From the NCBI GenBank assembly GCA_910588755.1, contig CAJUQZ010000140.1:1-11550 (forward strand): 11,550 nucleotides of DNA. Direction: 5' to 3'. The stretch's first letter is position 1, and every line of letters begins with the position of its first letter. The notes beneath the pieces are model-generated. The model did no database searches, was not told the origin of the DNA, and saw nothing but the letters and a program-made list of their open reading frames with translations. This DNA is from an uncultured Lachnospiraceae bacterium. GTDB taxonomy: Bacteria > Bacillota > Clostridia > Lachnospirales > Lachnospiraceae. Positions 1-6,520 of the stretch are shown in pieces. The position numbers and the translations under genes are program-made.

Positions 1-2
1 AA

Positions 3-227
3 GAAGCGGTAAAAGAGGCCAAGAAGAATAGAGAATGGAGGCATGAGTATATGACATTGTTGATGAGAGATCAGGAGAATATGGAAATAGGAGAGAAACG
101 TGGAGAAGAAAGGTTGGCTCAGCTGATTAGATTATTAAGTAAAGATAACCGAATACCAGACATTATTAAGGTTACAGATGATAAGGAGTATCGTCAAGAA
201 CTTTATATGGAATATCATATTATTTGA
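3..227 (+). CDS. C-terminal end of Rpn-type PD-(D/E)XK nuclease/transposase family protein (5' truncated by window)
   Basis: The third frame is open from the window edge to a TGA at 225-227 and gives 74 residues, so only the tail is visible. It carries REWRHEYMTL, then a charged helical stretch (GEKRGEERLAQLI), then a short domain ending YRQELYMEYHII. This pattern (a YM.LLMRD helix, a G-E/K-R-rich linker, a final RLLSKDNRIPDI plus EYRQ.LYMEY) is what I know from the C-termini of Rpn (recombination-promoting nuclease/putative transposase) proteins of Clostridia. The catalytic PD-(D/E)XK core would lie upstream and cannot be checked, so it may be an intact gene or a remnant. A hairpin terminator follows 16 bp after the stop, which supports a real transcription unit. 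The assignment rests on tail pattern only. Confidence 0.6.
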   Translation, partial: EAVKEAKKNREWRHEYMTLLMRDQENMEIGEKRGEERLAQLIRLLSKDNRIPDIIKVTDDKEYRQELYMEYHII

Positions 228-243
228 GACGATTAAAAATGCG

Positions 244-284
244 ATAAGGCAGAGTATATACGAGTAATCTGCCTTATATATTTT
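244..284 (+). terminator. Rho-independent terminator after the Rpn-type gene
   Basis: ATAAGGCAGA (244-253) pairs perfectly with TCTGCCTTAT (268-277) around a 14-nt loop, followed by ATATTTT. It lies 16 bp after the stop codon of the upstream gene. The stem is only moderately GC-rich and the T-run is short, but position and symmetry fit. Confidence 0.7.
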
Positions 285-300
285 GCAATAATTAATCACT

Positions 301-350
301 TTTCGCACTTGGGAGTGTTATAGAGAACCGTACCACAAATGAAGGCGAAA
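301..350 (+). repeat. Diverged direct repeat, copy 1 (partner at 461-510)
   Basis: Aligned without gaps to 461-510, about 36 of 50 bases match by hand count. The best conserved blocks are GCACTT, TGTTA, CCGTA and AAGGCG. The offset is exactly 160 bp. It is not in a recognised gene and is probably a decayed duplication. Confidence 0.45.
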
Positions 351-460
351 TATTACAAGATATCAGGAATTATATGAGCGCTAAGATTTAACAAATGGAT
401 GGGGAGCATTTCTTTATTTATTGAATTACGAATAATTAACCAGAAAGATATTTAAACAAT

Positions 461-510
461 TTATGCACTTGAGTATGTTATGGAGCGCCGTATCATAAGG
501 AAAGGCGTAA
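461..510 (+). repeat. Diverged direct repeat, copy 2 (partner at 301-350)
   Basis: Second copy of the roughly 72% identical ungapped 50-bp repeat, 160 bp from the first. Because 160 is not a multiple of three, the two copies are not in the same reading frame, so one coding sequence with tandem repeats is unlikely. Confidence 0.45.
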
Positions 511-638
511 GGGTATGATCCAGTGAAAATGGTCTACAATTTTTTTGTGACTGCTCCTAACCCGATTATGCACAGCGCTGAATGTCGGGATTTTTCATTT
601 GCCTTTTGATAAAATATTGGCAGACAGGAGGGGTGCGT

Positions 639-1556
639 ATGGATTGGATTACTGGATTGCAAAAAACGATCGACTACATTGAGGATAATCTGACACAGAC
701 CATTGATTACGAGATGGCCGCAGCACAGAGTTTTTCATCGAGCCACCACTTCCAGCGTGTATTTTGCATCCTTTGTGGCTTTACAGTTGGTGAATACATT
801 CGCAGACGCAGGCTCTCGCTTGCCGGTACTGAACTTGCCACGAGTGATGCAAAAGTAATAGATGTCGCGTTGAAGTATGGCTATGAAAGTCCGGACAGCT
901 TTGCAAAAGCATTTCAGAAGTTCCACGGTATATTGCCGTCACAAGCCCGTCATGGCGGCAGCAAACTCAAATCTTTTTCCCGTCTTGTACTAAAATTTTC
1001 TCTGGAAGGCGGTACAATTATGAATTATCGAATTGAAACGAAACCTCAGATTGCGCTCCTTGGTTACAAAAGACATTTTGAAGGGACGCCCTATGATGCG
1101 CTTCGGCATAAACAGGAGGAAGAGTTCTTTGTTTCCACGAGGGCACATCAATGGATGCTGAAAGGAATGTCGAATGATAAGTTAACCTATTATTGTGTTC
1201 TTACCAATCTGGATGACGACGGTTATGATTTCTATATCTCCGTGATAACGGACAAGTACGAGTCTGACAACCTGTATAACAGCGACGTAACAGGCATTGA
1301 TTTTATGGAGAAGTTCCAGTTTGAAAAAATCAGTATTCCCGAAAGAAACTATGTTATTTTTGAAACCGGGAAGCAGAAAATGCCAATTCCGGAATACTTT
1401 GATATCCGCAGGCAAATTGCTGCAGGGTGGTTATTCCATGAAGAATATCAGATGATTAATGCGCCGGAGCTTGCGGTTTACCATTGGGGAATCGCTGGTG
1501 GTTACACTGACAGGACGATTGAAATATGGATTCCGATTGAAAAAACAAAAAGATAA
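639..1556 (+). CDS. AraC-family transcriptional regulator with GyrI-like effector-binding domain
   Basis: A 305-residue cytoplasmic DNA-binding regulator. Residues about 8-106 form an AraC/XylS double helix-turn-helix: MAAAQSFSSSHHFQRVF for the first, VIDVALKYGYESPDSFAKAF for the second, then the typical F.K.HG..PSQ.R ending. Residues about 129-303 match the GyrI-like/AraC effector-binding domain (MNYRIETKPQIALLGYKR start, IEIWIPI end), which in Rob/BmrR-type regulators binds amphipathic small molecules. I chose ATG 639 because AGGAGG (626-631) sits 7 nt upstream and the HTH domain begins right after it; an in-frame ATG at 582 adds 19 residues without a site. HTH first and ligand domain second is usual for this subgroup. 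The target genes are not obvious. The stop is followed in the same frame by an amidase remnant. The family assignment is firm; the ligand is unknown. Confidence 0.9.
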   Translation: MDWITGLQKTIDYIEDNLTQTIDYEMAAAQSFSSSHHFQRVFCILCGFTVGEYIRRRRLSLAGTELATSDAKVIDVALKYGYESPDSFAKAFQKFHGILPSQARHGGSKLKSFSRLVLKFSLEGGTIMNYRIETKPQIALLGYKRHFEGTPYDALRHKQEEEFFVSTRAHQWMLKGMSNDKLTYYCVLTNLDDDGYDFYISVITDKYESDNLYNSDVTGIDFMEKFQFEKISIPERNYVIFETGKQKMPIPEYFDIRRQIAAGWLFHEEYQMINAPELAVYHWGIAGGYTDRTIEIWIPIEKTKR

Positions 1557-1727
1557 GCGCAATGTGCTGCATGGCTTATGTGGACGGCATTTTCACGAAC
1601 GTCCATTGTGGAGATGGGATACATGACGAATTCGGAGGAAGATCAGCTTCTGTCCACTGACGAATACCAGGATAAGATTGTAGAGGGAATCGCAAATGGA
1701 ATTGATTTGTTTCTCAATCAATCATAA
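1557..1727 (+). pseudogene. C-terminal remnant of N-acetylmuramoyl-L-alanine amidase (Amidase_3 type)
   Basis: Directly after the AraC stop (1554-1556), in the same frame, 56 sense codons run to a TAA at 1725-1727. The reading contains SIVEMGYMTNSEEDQLL, followed by DEYQDKIVEGIANGID. That is the signature end of zinc-dependent Amidase_3 cell-wall hydrolases: VEMGY(M/L)TN with its conserved glutamate, then EED..L and YQ..I..GI..GI. No start codon with a ribosome binding site is present. The zinc-binding and N-terminal parts of the usual roughly 180-residue domain are missing, so it cannot be active. It looks like a leftover of a larger gene cut off by insertion or deletion at about 1557-1590. 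The first dozen residues do not fit the family, which places the break. Confidence 0.75.
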
Positions 1728-1750
1728 TCCCATCGTTAAAATGATGGGAT
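1727..1750. terminator. Hairpin after the amidase remnant, possible weak terminator
   Basis: ATCCCATC (1727-1734) pairs with GATGGGAT (1743-1750) around an 8-nt loop, starting at the last base of the amidase stop codon. No T-run follows on the plus strand, and on the minus strand only scattered T's follow, so efficient termination is doubtful. It may be the old terminator of the amidase gene or part of the structured segment that follows. Confidence 0.35.
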
Positions 1751-1888
1751 GGCAGTGAGCCATCAAGGAGCACGGCCTGCGTTTATGCACACAGGCACCC
1801 ATAGGAAAAATGTCAGCAAGAACTGACGGGTGTCTGGCGCGCGAGTAGGGGAAGAGGCCTATTTCCTGCTCGATTTCATTTACTTGGC
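1751..1888 (+). other. Non-coding segment with several strong stems (possible structured RNA or element end)
   Basis: It lies between two convergent genes. Hand folding of the plus strand gives four stems. (1) CAGGCACCC (1792-1800) with GGGTGTCTG (1828-1836). (2) Directly stacked on it, GTCAG (1812-1816) with CTGAC (1823-1827), leaving an 11-nt A-rich bulge. (3) An 11-bp stem, 1842-1852 with 1862-1872. (4) A short GATGGC/GCCATC hairpin starting just before the segment. The stems include four G-T pairs that would be A-C mismatches on the other strand, so a plus-strand RNA is favoured. I do not recognise it as a known riboswitch or group II intron domain. A minus-strand open frame crosses it but has no ribosome binding site. 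Confidence 0.35.
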
Positions 1889-2566
1889 TTAAAAGAATAC
1901 AAATATGGCAGCAAGGGAGACTGCGTTTCCGAGAATGTGTGAAAAGGTGCTGATAACGCAATTGCCTGATTTGTAATAAATCACCGAGAAAATCAAGCTG
2001 TCGATCAATATAGTGATAACATCATAAGCTACAAGTCCTGTGTTTCCTGCGGCAATATGCCCCGCCGCAAAAACAATCGACGAAACAAGCGCACAGGGCC
2101 AAATCGGAAATAATTTCGAGGATTTCCCAAAGAAGAAGCCCCGATATGCAATTTCTTCGCCAAATGCCGCAATGATCATCTGGCCTGCCAGCAGCGCGGT
2201 TTTGTCGAAAGACAGGATAGAACTCGTCCGTCCTATTATATGGGCAGTAAACTGCCCGCTGAAAATCAGATTTCCCACAACGAGCGTGGCAATTCCGCTC
2301 ACACAAGGAAGCAGCAGCCAGACCATCACGCCCGGTTTTTTGAGATCAGCCGCGATCGTATTGAAACGCAAACCTGATTCGGTGCCTCGTGTTTTGTCAG
2401 AGGCTTCCGTAATAAAGAAAAAAGCTATTCCAACAAAGACGGAATATCCTGCTATTTCCAGGGACGGAACCACTTTCGTTACAGTCAGAAGTATCATTAT
2501 AATCATACCTGTGCGTGTGAGAACGGAGCTTCTTTTGTTATTGGCCGTAATTTGCTGGTTTATCAT
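1889..2566 (-). CDS. CPBP-family intramembrane metalloprotease (CAAX protease-like)
   Basis: A 225-residue membrane protein with several hydrophobic segments (about 20-55, 78-103, 125-137, 155-172, 183-198 and 208-225). It carries the CPBP/Abi motifs in order: EE at 137-138 with R142 (GEEIAYRGFFF), H170, and H210 with N214 (SHILGN). In this family these residues form a zinc-dependent active site in the membrane. Known members process peptides or prenylated proteins, often in bacteriocin immunity; the substrate here is unknown. The ATG overlaps the TGA of the upstream TetR gene in an ATGA, and the ribosome binding site (AGGAGG) lies inside the TetR coding end. The two are therefore translationally coupled and presumably under TetR control. 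The length is normal and no key residue is missing. Confidence 0.9.
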   Translation of the reverse strand: MINQQITANNKRSSVLTRTGMIIMILLTVTKVVPSLEIAGYSVFVGIAFFFITEASDKTRGTESGLRFNTIAADLKKPGVMVWLLLPCVSGIATLVVGNLIFSGQFTAHIIGRTSSILSFDKTALLAGQMIIAAFGEEIAYRGFFFGKSSKLFPIWPCALVSSIVFAAGHIAAGNTGLVAYDVITILIDSLIFSVIYYKSGNCVISTFSHILGNAVSLAAIFVFF

Positions 2567-3135
2567 TTTATTTCCTCCTGTATTGCGAATACCGCACCTG
2601 TGTATACCCGTCTCAGATGAGTTGTTACAAGTTGTTCGTCATATTCTAGTGAATTGTTGGCTATGATGCTGGCATATCCATGAACGAACAGCGCAAGTGT
2701 TATAAAAACTTCTTTTGTCTGTTCTATATTTATATTCATTTCATTCTGCATTGCGGATAGAACAGGGATCAACTCCTTTGAATTTATCATTTCGGGCAAA
2801 CTGTTCTCAATGGCAAATCCCGACTGAAACAGAAAGCGGAACAAGTTTTGCTCTTCAACCGCAAACCGGATATAATTCAACCCGATTCCAAGCATCACAC
2901 CTTCCTTTTCCTCTGAAATGTTCATCAGGTACTCCGAATGAAACCAGTTTGACTTTTCATAGGTGGCTCTTTTTAATTCTTCAATCGTTGCAAAATGATA
3001 CATAATGGGCTGCGTGGAACAGTTCAGCTTTTTTGAAACGGTTCTTGCATTGATGTTTTCCGCACCTGTTTTGCGGGCAACCTCAAACGCAGCATCAATG
3101 ACCATATCTCTTGTGATTTTAGGTTTTGGCGGCAT
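2563..3135 (-). CDS. TetR/AcrR-family transcriptional regulator
   Basis: A 190-residue cytoplasmic repressor. The N-terminus (residues 7-55) is a TetR HTH: ITRDMVIDAAFEVARKTG, then INARTVSKKLNCSTQPIMYHF, where the last part is the recognition helix. The remainder is helical and divergent, as expected for a ligand-binding domain. The start was set at 3135 because GGAGAG lies about 6 nt upstream; an upstream in-frame ATG at 3174 lies inside the palindrome and has no site. It shares an ATGA overlap with the CPBP protease gene, forming a two-gene operon. A consensus promoter and a palindrome just downstream of the expected transcription start suggest autorepression. The ligand is not predictable. 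Confidence 0.9.
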   Translation of the reverse strand: MPPKPKITRDMVIDAAFEVARKTGAENINARTVSKKLNCSTQPIMYHFATIEELKRATYEKSNWFHSEYLMNISEEKEGVMLGIGLNYIRFAVEEQNLFRFLFQSGFAIENSLPEMINSKELIPVLSAMQNEMNINIEQTKEVFITLALFVHGYASIIANNSLEYDEQLVTTHLRRVYTGAVFAIQEEIK

Positions 3136-3161
3136 GGCTTTCTCTCCTTTTTTATAATTTA

Positions 3162-3173
3162 TGTTATATAACA
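3162..3173. promoter_or_regulatory. Probable TetR operator (12-bp perfect palindrome)
   Basis: TGTTATATAACA is a perfect palindrome in the tetR leader, just downstream of the expected transcription start and 26 bp before the tetR start codon. That position would block transcription if bound, so it is the best candidate site for autoregulation. Binding by the adjacent TetR protein is inference. Confidence 0.5.
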
Positions 3174-3181
3174 ATGATTAT

Positions 3182-3210
3182 ATTATAAATAAAAGTTCTG
3201 ACTTTGTCAA
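3182..3210 (-). promoter_or_regulatory. Sigma-A promoter of the tetR-CPBP operon
   Basis: Read on the minus strand: TTGACA (3210-3205), a 17-bp spacer, TATAAT (3187-3182). Both boxes match the consensus exactly. Transcription would start near 3175, leaving a short leader with the palindrome and the GGAGAG site. Confidence 0.85.
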
Positions 3211-3311
3211 TCCATTCTGCCATTACACATCGGATTCTGCGTATTGGCGGCAAAAAGGGATATCGGATCTCAAACAGGGCAAAAGAGAAAAAGAATCTGC
3301 GTTCTGTTCTA

Positions 3312-3340
3312 TTGTAATTTGTAGGAAGGCTGTGTATAAT
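3312..3340 (+). promoter_or_regulatory. Sigma-A promoter of the adenylyltransferase-kinase operon
   Basis: TTGTAA (3312-3317), a 17-bp spacer, TATAAT (3335-3340). It lies about 50 bp before the ATG of the adenylyltransferase gene and is divergent from the tetR promoter, with about 100 bp between the two -35 boxes. Confidence 0.7.
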
Positions 3341-3391
3341 TAAGATATGTTTGTAATCTTTCAAACTGCAGTGGTTTATGGAGGTTATAGT

Positions 3392-4243
3392 ATGAGAACA
3401 CCAAAAGAAATGATCGACTTAATCTTAAAAATAGCCGGGGAGGACGAACGAATCCGAGCGGTGACTATGGGCGGTTCCAGAGCGAATAAGCAGTGTCCGC
3501 CAGATATATACCAGGATTTTGATATTGTTTTTTATGTGAATGATGTGACACCGTTCTGGGATAACATGGAATGGATTGCGGAAAAATTCGGAAGGCCGTC
3601 GCTGTGCCAGAAGCCGGAGAGCATGGAACTCATGCCTCCTGACAGGGAAGGCAATTTTGTCTATCTGATGATTTTCCCGGACGGAAACAGAATCGATTTG
3701 AATGTGACGCCTGAAAAATACGAGGACGACGGCGAGCCGATGCTGCTGCTGCTGGACAAGGACGGGACGTTTCCCGTCATACAGATTGCAGATGACCACT
3801 GGTATCCCAAAAGACCATCTTCCAAAATGTTTGCGGACTGCTGCAATGAATTTCACTGGTGCCTGAACAATGTGGCAAAGGGGATTGCCCGGGACGAGCT
3901 TGCCTATGCGATGGAAATGCTCAACCATTATGTCCGGGACATGCTGATTGTGATGCTGGAATGGTACGTGGGAGTAAACTATGATTTTCAGGTTTCCGTG
4001 GGGAAACATGGAAAGTATTTTAAGAAATTATTGCCTGAAACGGTATACGCAAGCTTTAAGAAGACCTATTCAGATGCGGATTATGGAAATATGTGGAAGG
4101 CGGCGTTTGAAATGCTTTCCCTGTTTGGGACTGCTGCCAGGACGGTTGCTGATCAGATGCATTATACCTATGATGAACTGGAGGAAAAGGGCATCGCGGA
4201 TTATATGAAAATGGTACAGGAAGGCTTATTGGAACAAGAATAG
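3392..4243 (+). CDS. Aminoglycoside 6-adenylyltransferase-like protein (ANT(6)/AadE family)
   Basis: A 283-residue cytoplasmic nucleotidyltransferase. It follows the AadE/ANT(6) pattern along its full length: MRTPKEMIDLI start, GGSRAN (27-32), QDFDI (41-45), a IDL at 101-103, then PSS..FADCCNEF, HYVRDML, VGVNYDFQVSVGK and a GTAART..QMHY block near the end. The GGS turn and the carboxylates D42, D44 and D102 are the expected metal/ATP site. Known relatives transfer AMP from ATP to the 6-position hydroxyl of streptomycin. I chose ATG 3392 because GGAGG (3380-3384) is 7 nt upstream; the ATG at 3347 has no site. Its own promoter lies upstream and a kinase gene follows at 12 bp. Divergent chromosomal members of the family do not always confer resistance, so the substrate is uncertain. 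Confidence 0.88.
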   Translation: MRTPKEMIDLILKIAGEDERIRAVTMGGSRANKQCPPDIYQDFDIVFYVNDVTPFWDNMEWIAEKFGRPSLCQKPESMELMPPDREGNFVYLMIFPDGNRIDLNVTPEKYEDDGEPMLLLLDKDGTFPVIQIADDHWYPKRPSSKMFADCCNEFHWCLNNVAKGIARDELAYAMEMLNHYVRDMLIVMLEWYVGVNYDFQVSVGKHGKYFKKLLPETVYASFKKTYSDADYGNMWKAAFEMLSLFGTAARTVADQMHYTYDELEEKGIADYMKMVQEGLLEQE

Positions 4244-4255
4244 ATCGGAGGAAAA

Positions 4256-4927
4256 ATGAAAATACAGTTCAGTGACAATTTACTTCAACATTACCTGCAA
4301 AATGTCTATTTTATAAACGGACACAGTTGTGCGGGAAAATCCACTATGGTCAGAATGCTGGCTGAGCGGTATGATATGATTCATTGTGGTGAAAATTACC
4401 ATGATGCATTTCCAAGGGAAAAGCTGTCGCGGTGGAAACAGCCCGGGCTGTGTTATTTTGATACCATGAGCGGCTGGCAGGAATGGCTCAGTATGACGCC
4501 GGAGGAACACTGGAACTGGACGAACCAGGTTTCTATGGAGTGCGTGGAGGTAGAGATTCTGGAGCTGTTAAAACTGGCGGCATCGGGGAAGAAGATTATC
4601 GTGGATACGAACATTCCGCCGGATGTGCTAAGAGGGATTTCAGCGTATAACCGTGTGGCCATCATGCTGTGCGATCCGCCGGATATTTGCGCCACGCGCT
4701 TTTTTGACAGGGATGACCCGGACAAAAAATTTATGATGGAGCAGATTCAGCGCTGTCCGGACCCGGAAGCTGCGCTGCGAAACTTTAATTCATGGGCATT
4801 GTACCATCCTCCGCTGGAGATTGACTGGGCGCATACGGGCTTTTTTACGTATACCCGCTCGGATTTTGAGAAGGATACGCGGGAAGAAGTGCTGTCTTTG
4901 CTGGCAAGGCATTTTGGATTGGCTTGA
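4256..4927 (+). CDS. P-loop kinase-like protein, second gene of the adenylyltransferase operon
   Basis: A 223-residue soluble protein of the P-loop small-molecule/nucleoside kinase type. The Walker A motif is GHSCAGKST (22-30), and a Walker B-like strand IIVDTN lies at 114-119. An arginine-rich stretch around 148-152 (RFFDRDD) could be the lid that closes on ATP. There is no membrane segment. I do not recognise the specific family; shikimate/cytidylate-kinase-like folds and antibiotic phosphotransferases share this layout. It starts 12 bp after the ANT(6)-like gene with GGAGG at 4247-4251, so it is very likely co-transcribed. An adenylyltransferase paired with a small-molecule kinase suggests they act on the same or related compounds, but this is inference. 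Several tryptophans at 60-88 and HPPLEIDW near the end are distinctive and useful for a search. Confidence 0.75.
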   Translation: MKIQFSDNLLQHYLQNVYFINGHSCAGKSTMVRMLAERYDMIHCGENYHDAFPREKLSRWKQPGLCYFDTMSGWQEWLSMTPEEHWNWTNQVSMECVEVEILELLKLAASGKKIIVDTNIPPDVLRGISAYNRVAIMLCDPPDICATRFFDRDDPDKKFMMEQIQRCPDPEAALRNFNSWALYHPPLEIDWAHTGFFTYTRSDFEKDTREEVLSLLARHFGLA

Positions 4928-4966
4928 TCTATGATGTAAACGGGGCTTTAGGAAAAGGAAGGAAAA

Positions 4967-5014
4967 ATGATTACAGACACAATCGCGTGGTTGACTGCAC
5001 GATTGAGATACTAG
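4967..5014 (+). CDS. Possible 15-residue small ORF before the NhaC gene
   Basis: ATG 4967 is preceded by AAGGAAGG with a 4-nt gap, and reads 15 codons (MITDTIAWLTARLRY) to TAG. The site resembles that of the kinase gene upstream. It may be a leader peptide, the stub of a deleted gene, or chance. It overlaps the hairpin at 4980-5005. Confidence 0.2.
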   Translation: MITDTIAWLTARLRY

Positions 5015-5021
5015 ATTTTTT
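4980..5021 (+). terminator. Weak hairpin plus T-run between kinase and NhaC genes
   Basis: CAATCG (4980-4985) pairs with CGATTG (5000-5005), extendable past one mismatch, and six T's follow at 5016-5021. The 10-nt gap between stem and T-run is longer than usual, so termination is uncertain. The position at the end of the kinase operon fits. Confidence 0.3.
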
Positions 5022-5087
5022 AAGAAAATATATTGATAACAACAAAACCTGATTATGAGATAGAGCAGAATATATAGGAGTATAGAG

Positions 5088-6449
5088 ATGGGGCAAGACG
5101 GAAGCAGAATGGAATTTCGATTCGGTAAACTGGGAAAGCTGGCGCCGCTTATGGTTGCTGCAGCTATGATTTTATGGGCGGCGTTTCGCCAGTCGAATGT
5201 AAACGGATATGTGCTGGCTTTTTTCGCGGCGCTGGTGACAGGGGTTCTGTTTGTGAAGGATGAGAGGGCATATGGGGAGGCGCTGGTTTACGGGCTTAGC
5301 AAACCTATGTTTGGCACGATTGTGATGGCGGTCATGCTGGCAGCTGTCTCGGGGAAGCTGATTTCGGCCAGCGGTGTGGTGCAGACGATTGCGGTTTATG
5401 TGGTGGCAGCAGGCTTTACGGGAAAGCTTTTTGTGGCGGCGTCCTTTCTGATCACCTGTTTGCTGGCGTTTGCTACGGGAACTTCGGTTGGAACTTATTT
5501 TGTCGTGATACCGATATTGTTTCTGGTGGGCGTGATGGCGGGAGCCGCGCCGGAATTTATGATTGGCGCCATCGTGTCGGGGGCGGCGTTTGGCGATAAT
5601 CTGGGGCCGATCTCGGATACGACGATTGCCTCCTCTGCGACACAGCATGCCGATCTTGGAACGGTGGTAAAGACCCGAATGCGTTACAGCCTGCCGGCAG
5701 CGGCGGGCGCGCTGGTGCTGTTTCTGCTGTTTTCTAGGACGACGGACAGTGGTGCGGCGATTTTGGCGGAGGCTGGTACGGCAAAGCCTGTCAGTCTGGT
5801 GATGCTGGCAGTGCCGGCGGTGATCATCGTTTTGTGCCTGATGAGAAGGCACCTGATTACGGCTTTGTCCTGGGGAATTTTAACAGGGATTATCGTCGGA
5901 CTGCTTTCTGGCATCTATACGGTAGATGGACTGATCTCTTTTCCCGGCGGATTTTCCGTATCCGGGGTGCTAATAGAAGCGGTTACGGGAACGGCGGGCA
6001 CGGTGGCTATGCTGATTGCCGTGTTTGCGCTTCTCGGTGTCGTGGAGCGCAGCGGGTTTTTTGAGGATATTGGGGTATTTTTGTCCCGCTTTGCAGGGAG
6101 TGAGCGCAGTACTGAGGCGGCGATCGTGCTTTCTGTCGGGATATTGAGCATGGTGACGGGGGTTATTTCCGTGGCGATTGTGGCGCTTGGGGATCTGGTA
6201 AATGCGCTTGGGGAAAAAGCCGGTGTAGACCGCTATCGCCGCGCGAACCTGATGGACTGCACGGGCTGTGTGTTCTGTTTTCTGATGCCGTGGACGGTGC
6301 ACTGCGTGATTCCGGCCCAGCAGTCCGCCCAGTTCGGGGAGGGCTTTGCGGTGGCGCCTGCGGCGGTTCCCTTTGTGAACTATTATTCGATTTGTATGCT
6401 GGTGCTTCTGGTGGCGGCAGTACTTGTAGGATACGGCAGGAGGCGCTAG
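5088..6449 (+). CDS. NhaC-family Na+/H+ antiporter
   Basis: A 453-residue polytopic inner-membrane transporter with about 11-12 hydrophobic segments starting near residue 18. The family signature is in the middle: SGAAFGDNLGPISDTT (164-179) followed by ASSATQHADLGTVVKTR, with the D170, N171, D177 and TT residues typical of NhaC/ion-transporter family members. It probably exchanges external H+ for internal Na+ (or another cation or organic acid) to control pH or ion load. Some relatives are malate/lactate antiporters, so the substrate is not certain. ATG 5088 has AGGAG (5076-5080) 7 nt upstream. GC content is clearly higher than in the region before 3400. No clear promoter was found. A lipoprotein gene starts 71 bp after the stop and may be read together with it. 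Confidence 0.88.
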   Translation: MGQDGSRMEFRFGKLGKLAPLMVAAAMILWAAFRQSNVNGYVLAFFAALVTGVLFVKDERAYGEALVYGLSKPMFGTIVMAVMLAAVSGKLISASGVVQTIAVYVVAAGFTGKLFVAASFLITCLLAFATGTSVGTYFVVIPILFLVGVMAGAAPEFMIGAIVSGAAFGDNLGPISDTTIASSATQHADLGTVVKTRMRYSLPAAAGALVLFLLFSRTTDSGAAILAEAGTAKPVSLVMLAVPAVIIVLCLMRRHLITALSWGILTGIIVGLLSGIYTVDGLISFPGGFSVSGVLIEAVTGTAGTVAMLIAVFALLGVVERSGFFEDIGVFLSRFAGSERSTEAAIVLSVGILSMVTGVISVAIVALGDLVNALGEKAGVDRYRRANLMDCTGCVFCFLMPWTVHCVIPAQQSAQFGEGFAVAPAAVPFVNYYSICMLVLLVAAVLVGYGRRR

Positions 6450-6520
6450 GGAAATTTGTCTTTGTGTCTATGTGTTTTGTATGGAAAAGTATATGAATTG
6501 TAAGGGGCAGGTTTCAGAAT

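Larger units (their letters stand above)
285..638. other. 354-bp AT-rich gap between the Rpn-type gene and the AraC gene
   Basis: No gene with a believable start and ribosome binding site was found here. It holds the pair of diverged repeats listed separately. Short stop-terminated frames run through both repeat copies, so this may be decayed mobile or gene-remnant DNA. The promoter of the AraC gene must lie in or near it, but I see no convincing -35/-10 pair. Confidence 0.5.

Noticed and set aside
582..638. Upstream start for the AraC regulator
   Set aside because: The extra 19 residues lack a ribosome binding site and fall outside the domain. AGGAGG at 626-631 clearly serves ATG 639.
1751..1888. 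Group II intron fragment
   Set aside because: No GTGCG-type 5' end, no domain V hairpin and no maturase reading frame could be found.
1722..1961. 79-residue minus-strand ORF across the structured segment
   Set aside because: It overlaps the end of the CPBP gene in another frame, has no ribosome binding site, and its composition follows the stems of the plus strand.
2040..2666. 208-residue plus-strand ORF opposite the CPBP protease
   Set aside because: It has no ribosome binding site and no family pattern, and it lies antisense to a gene with all CPBP motifs.
5172..5852. 226-residue minus-strand ORF inside nhaC
   Set aside because: It is a low-complexity, His/Arg/Gln-rich translation typical of the complement of a GC-rich membrane protein gene, with no start signal.
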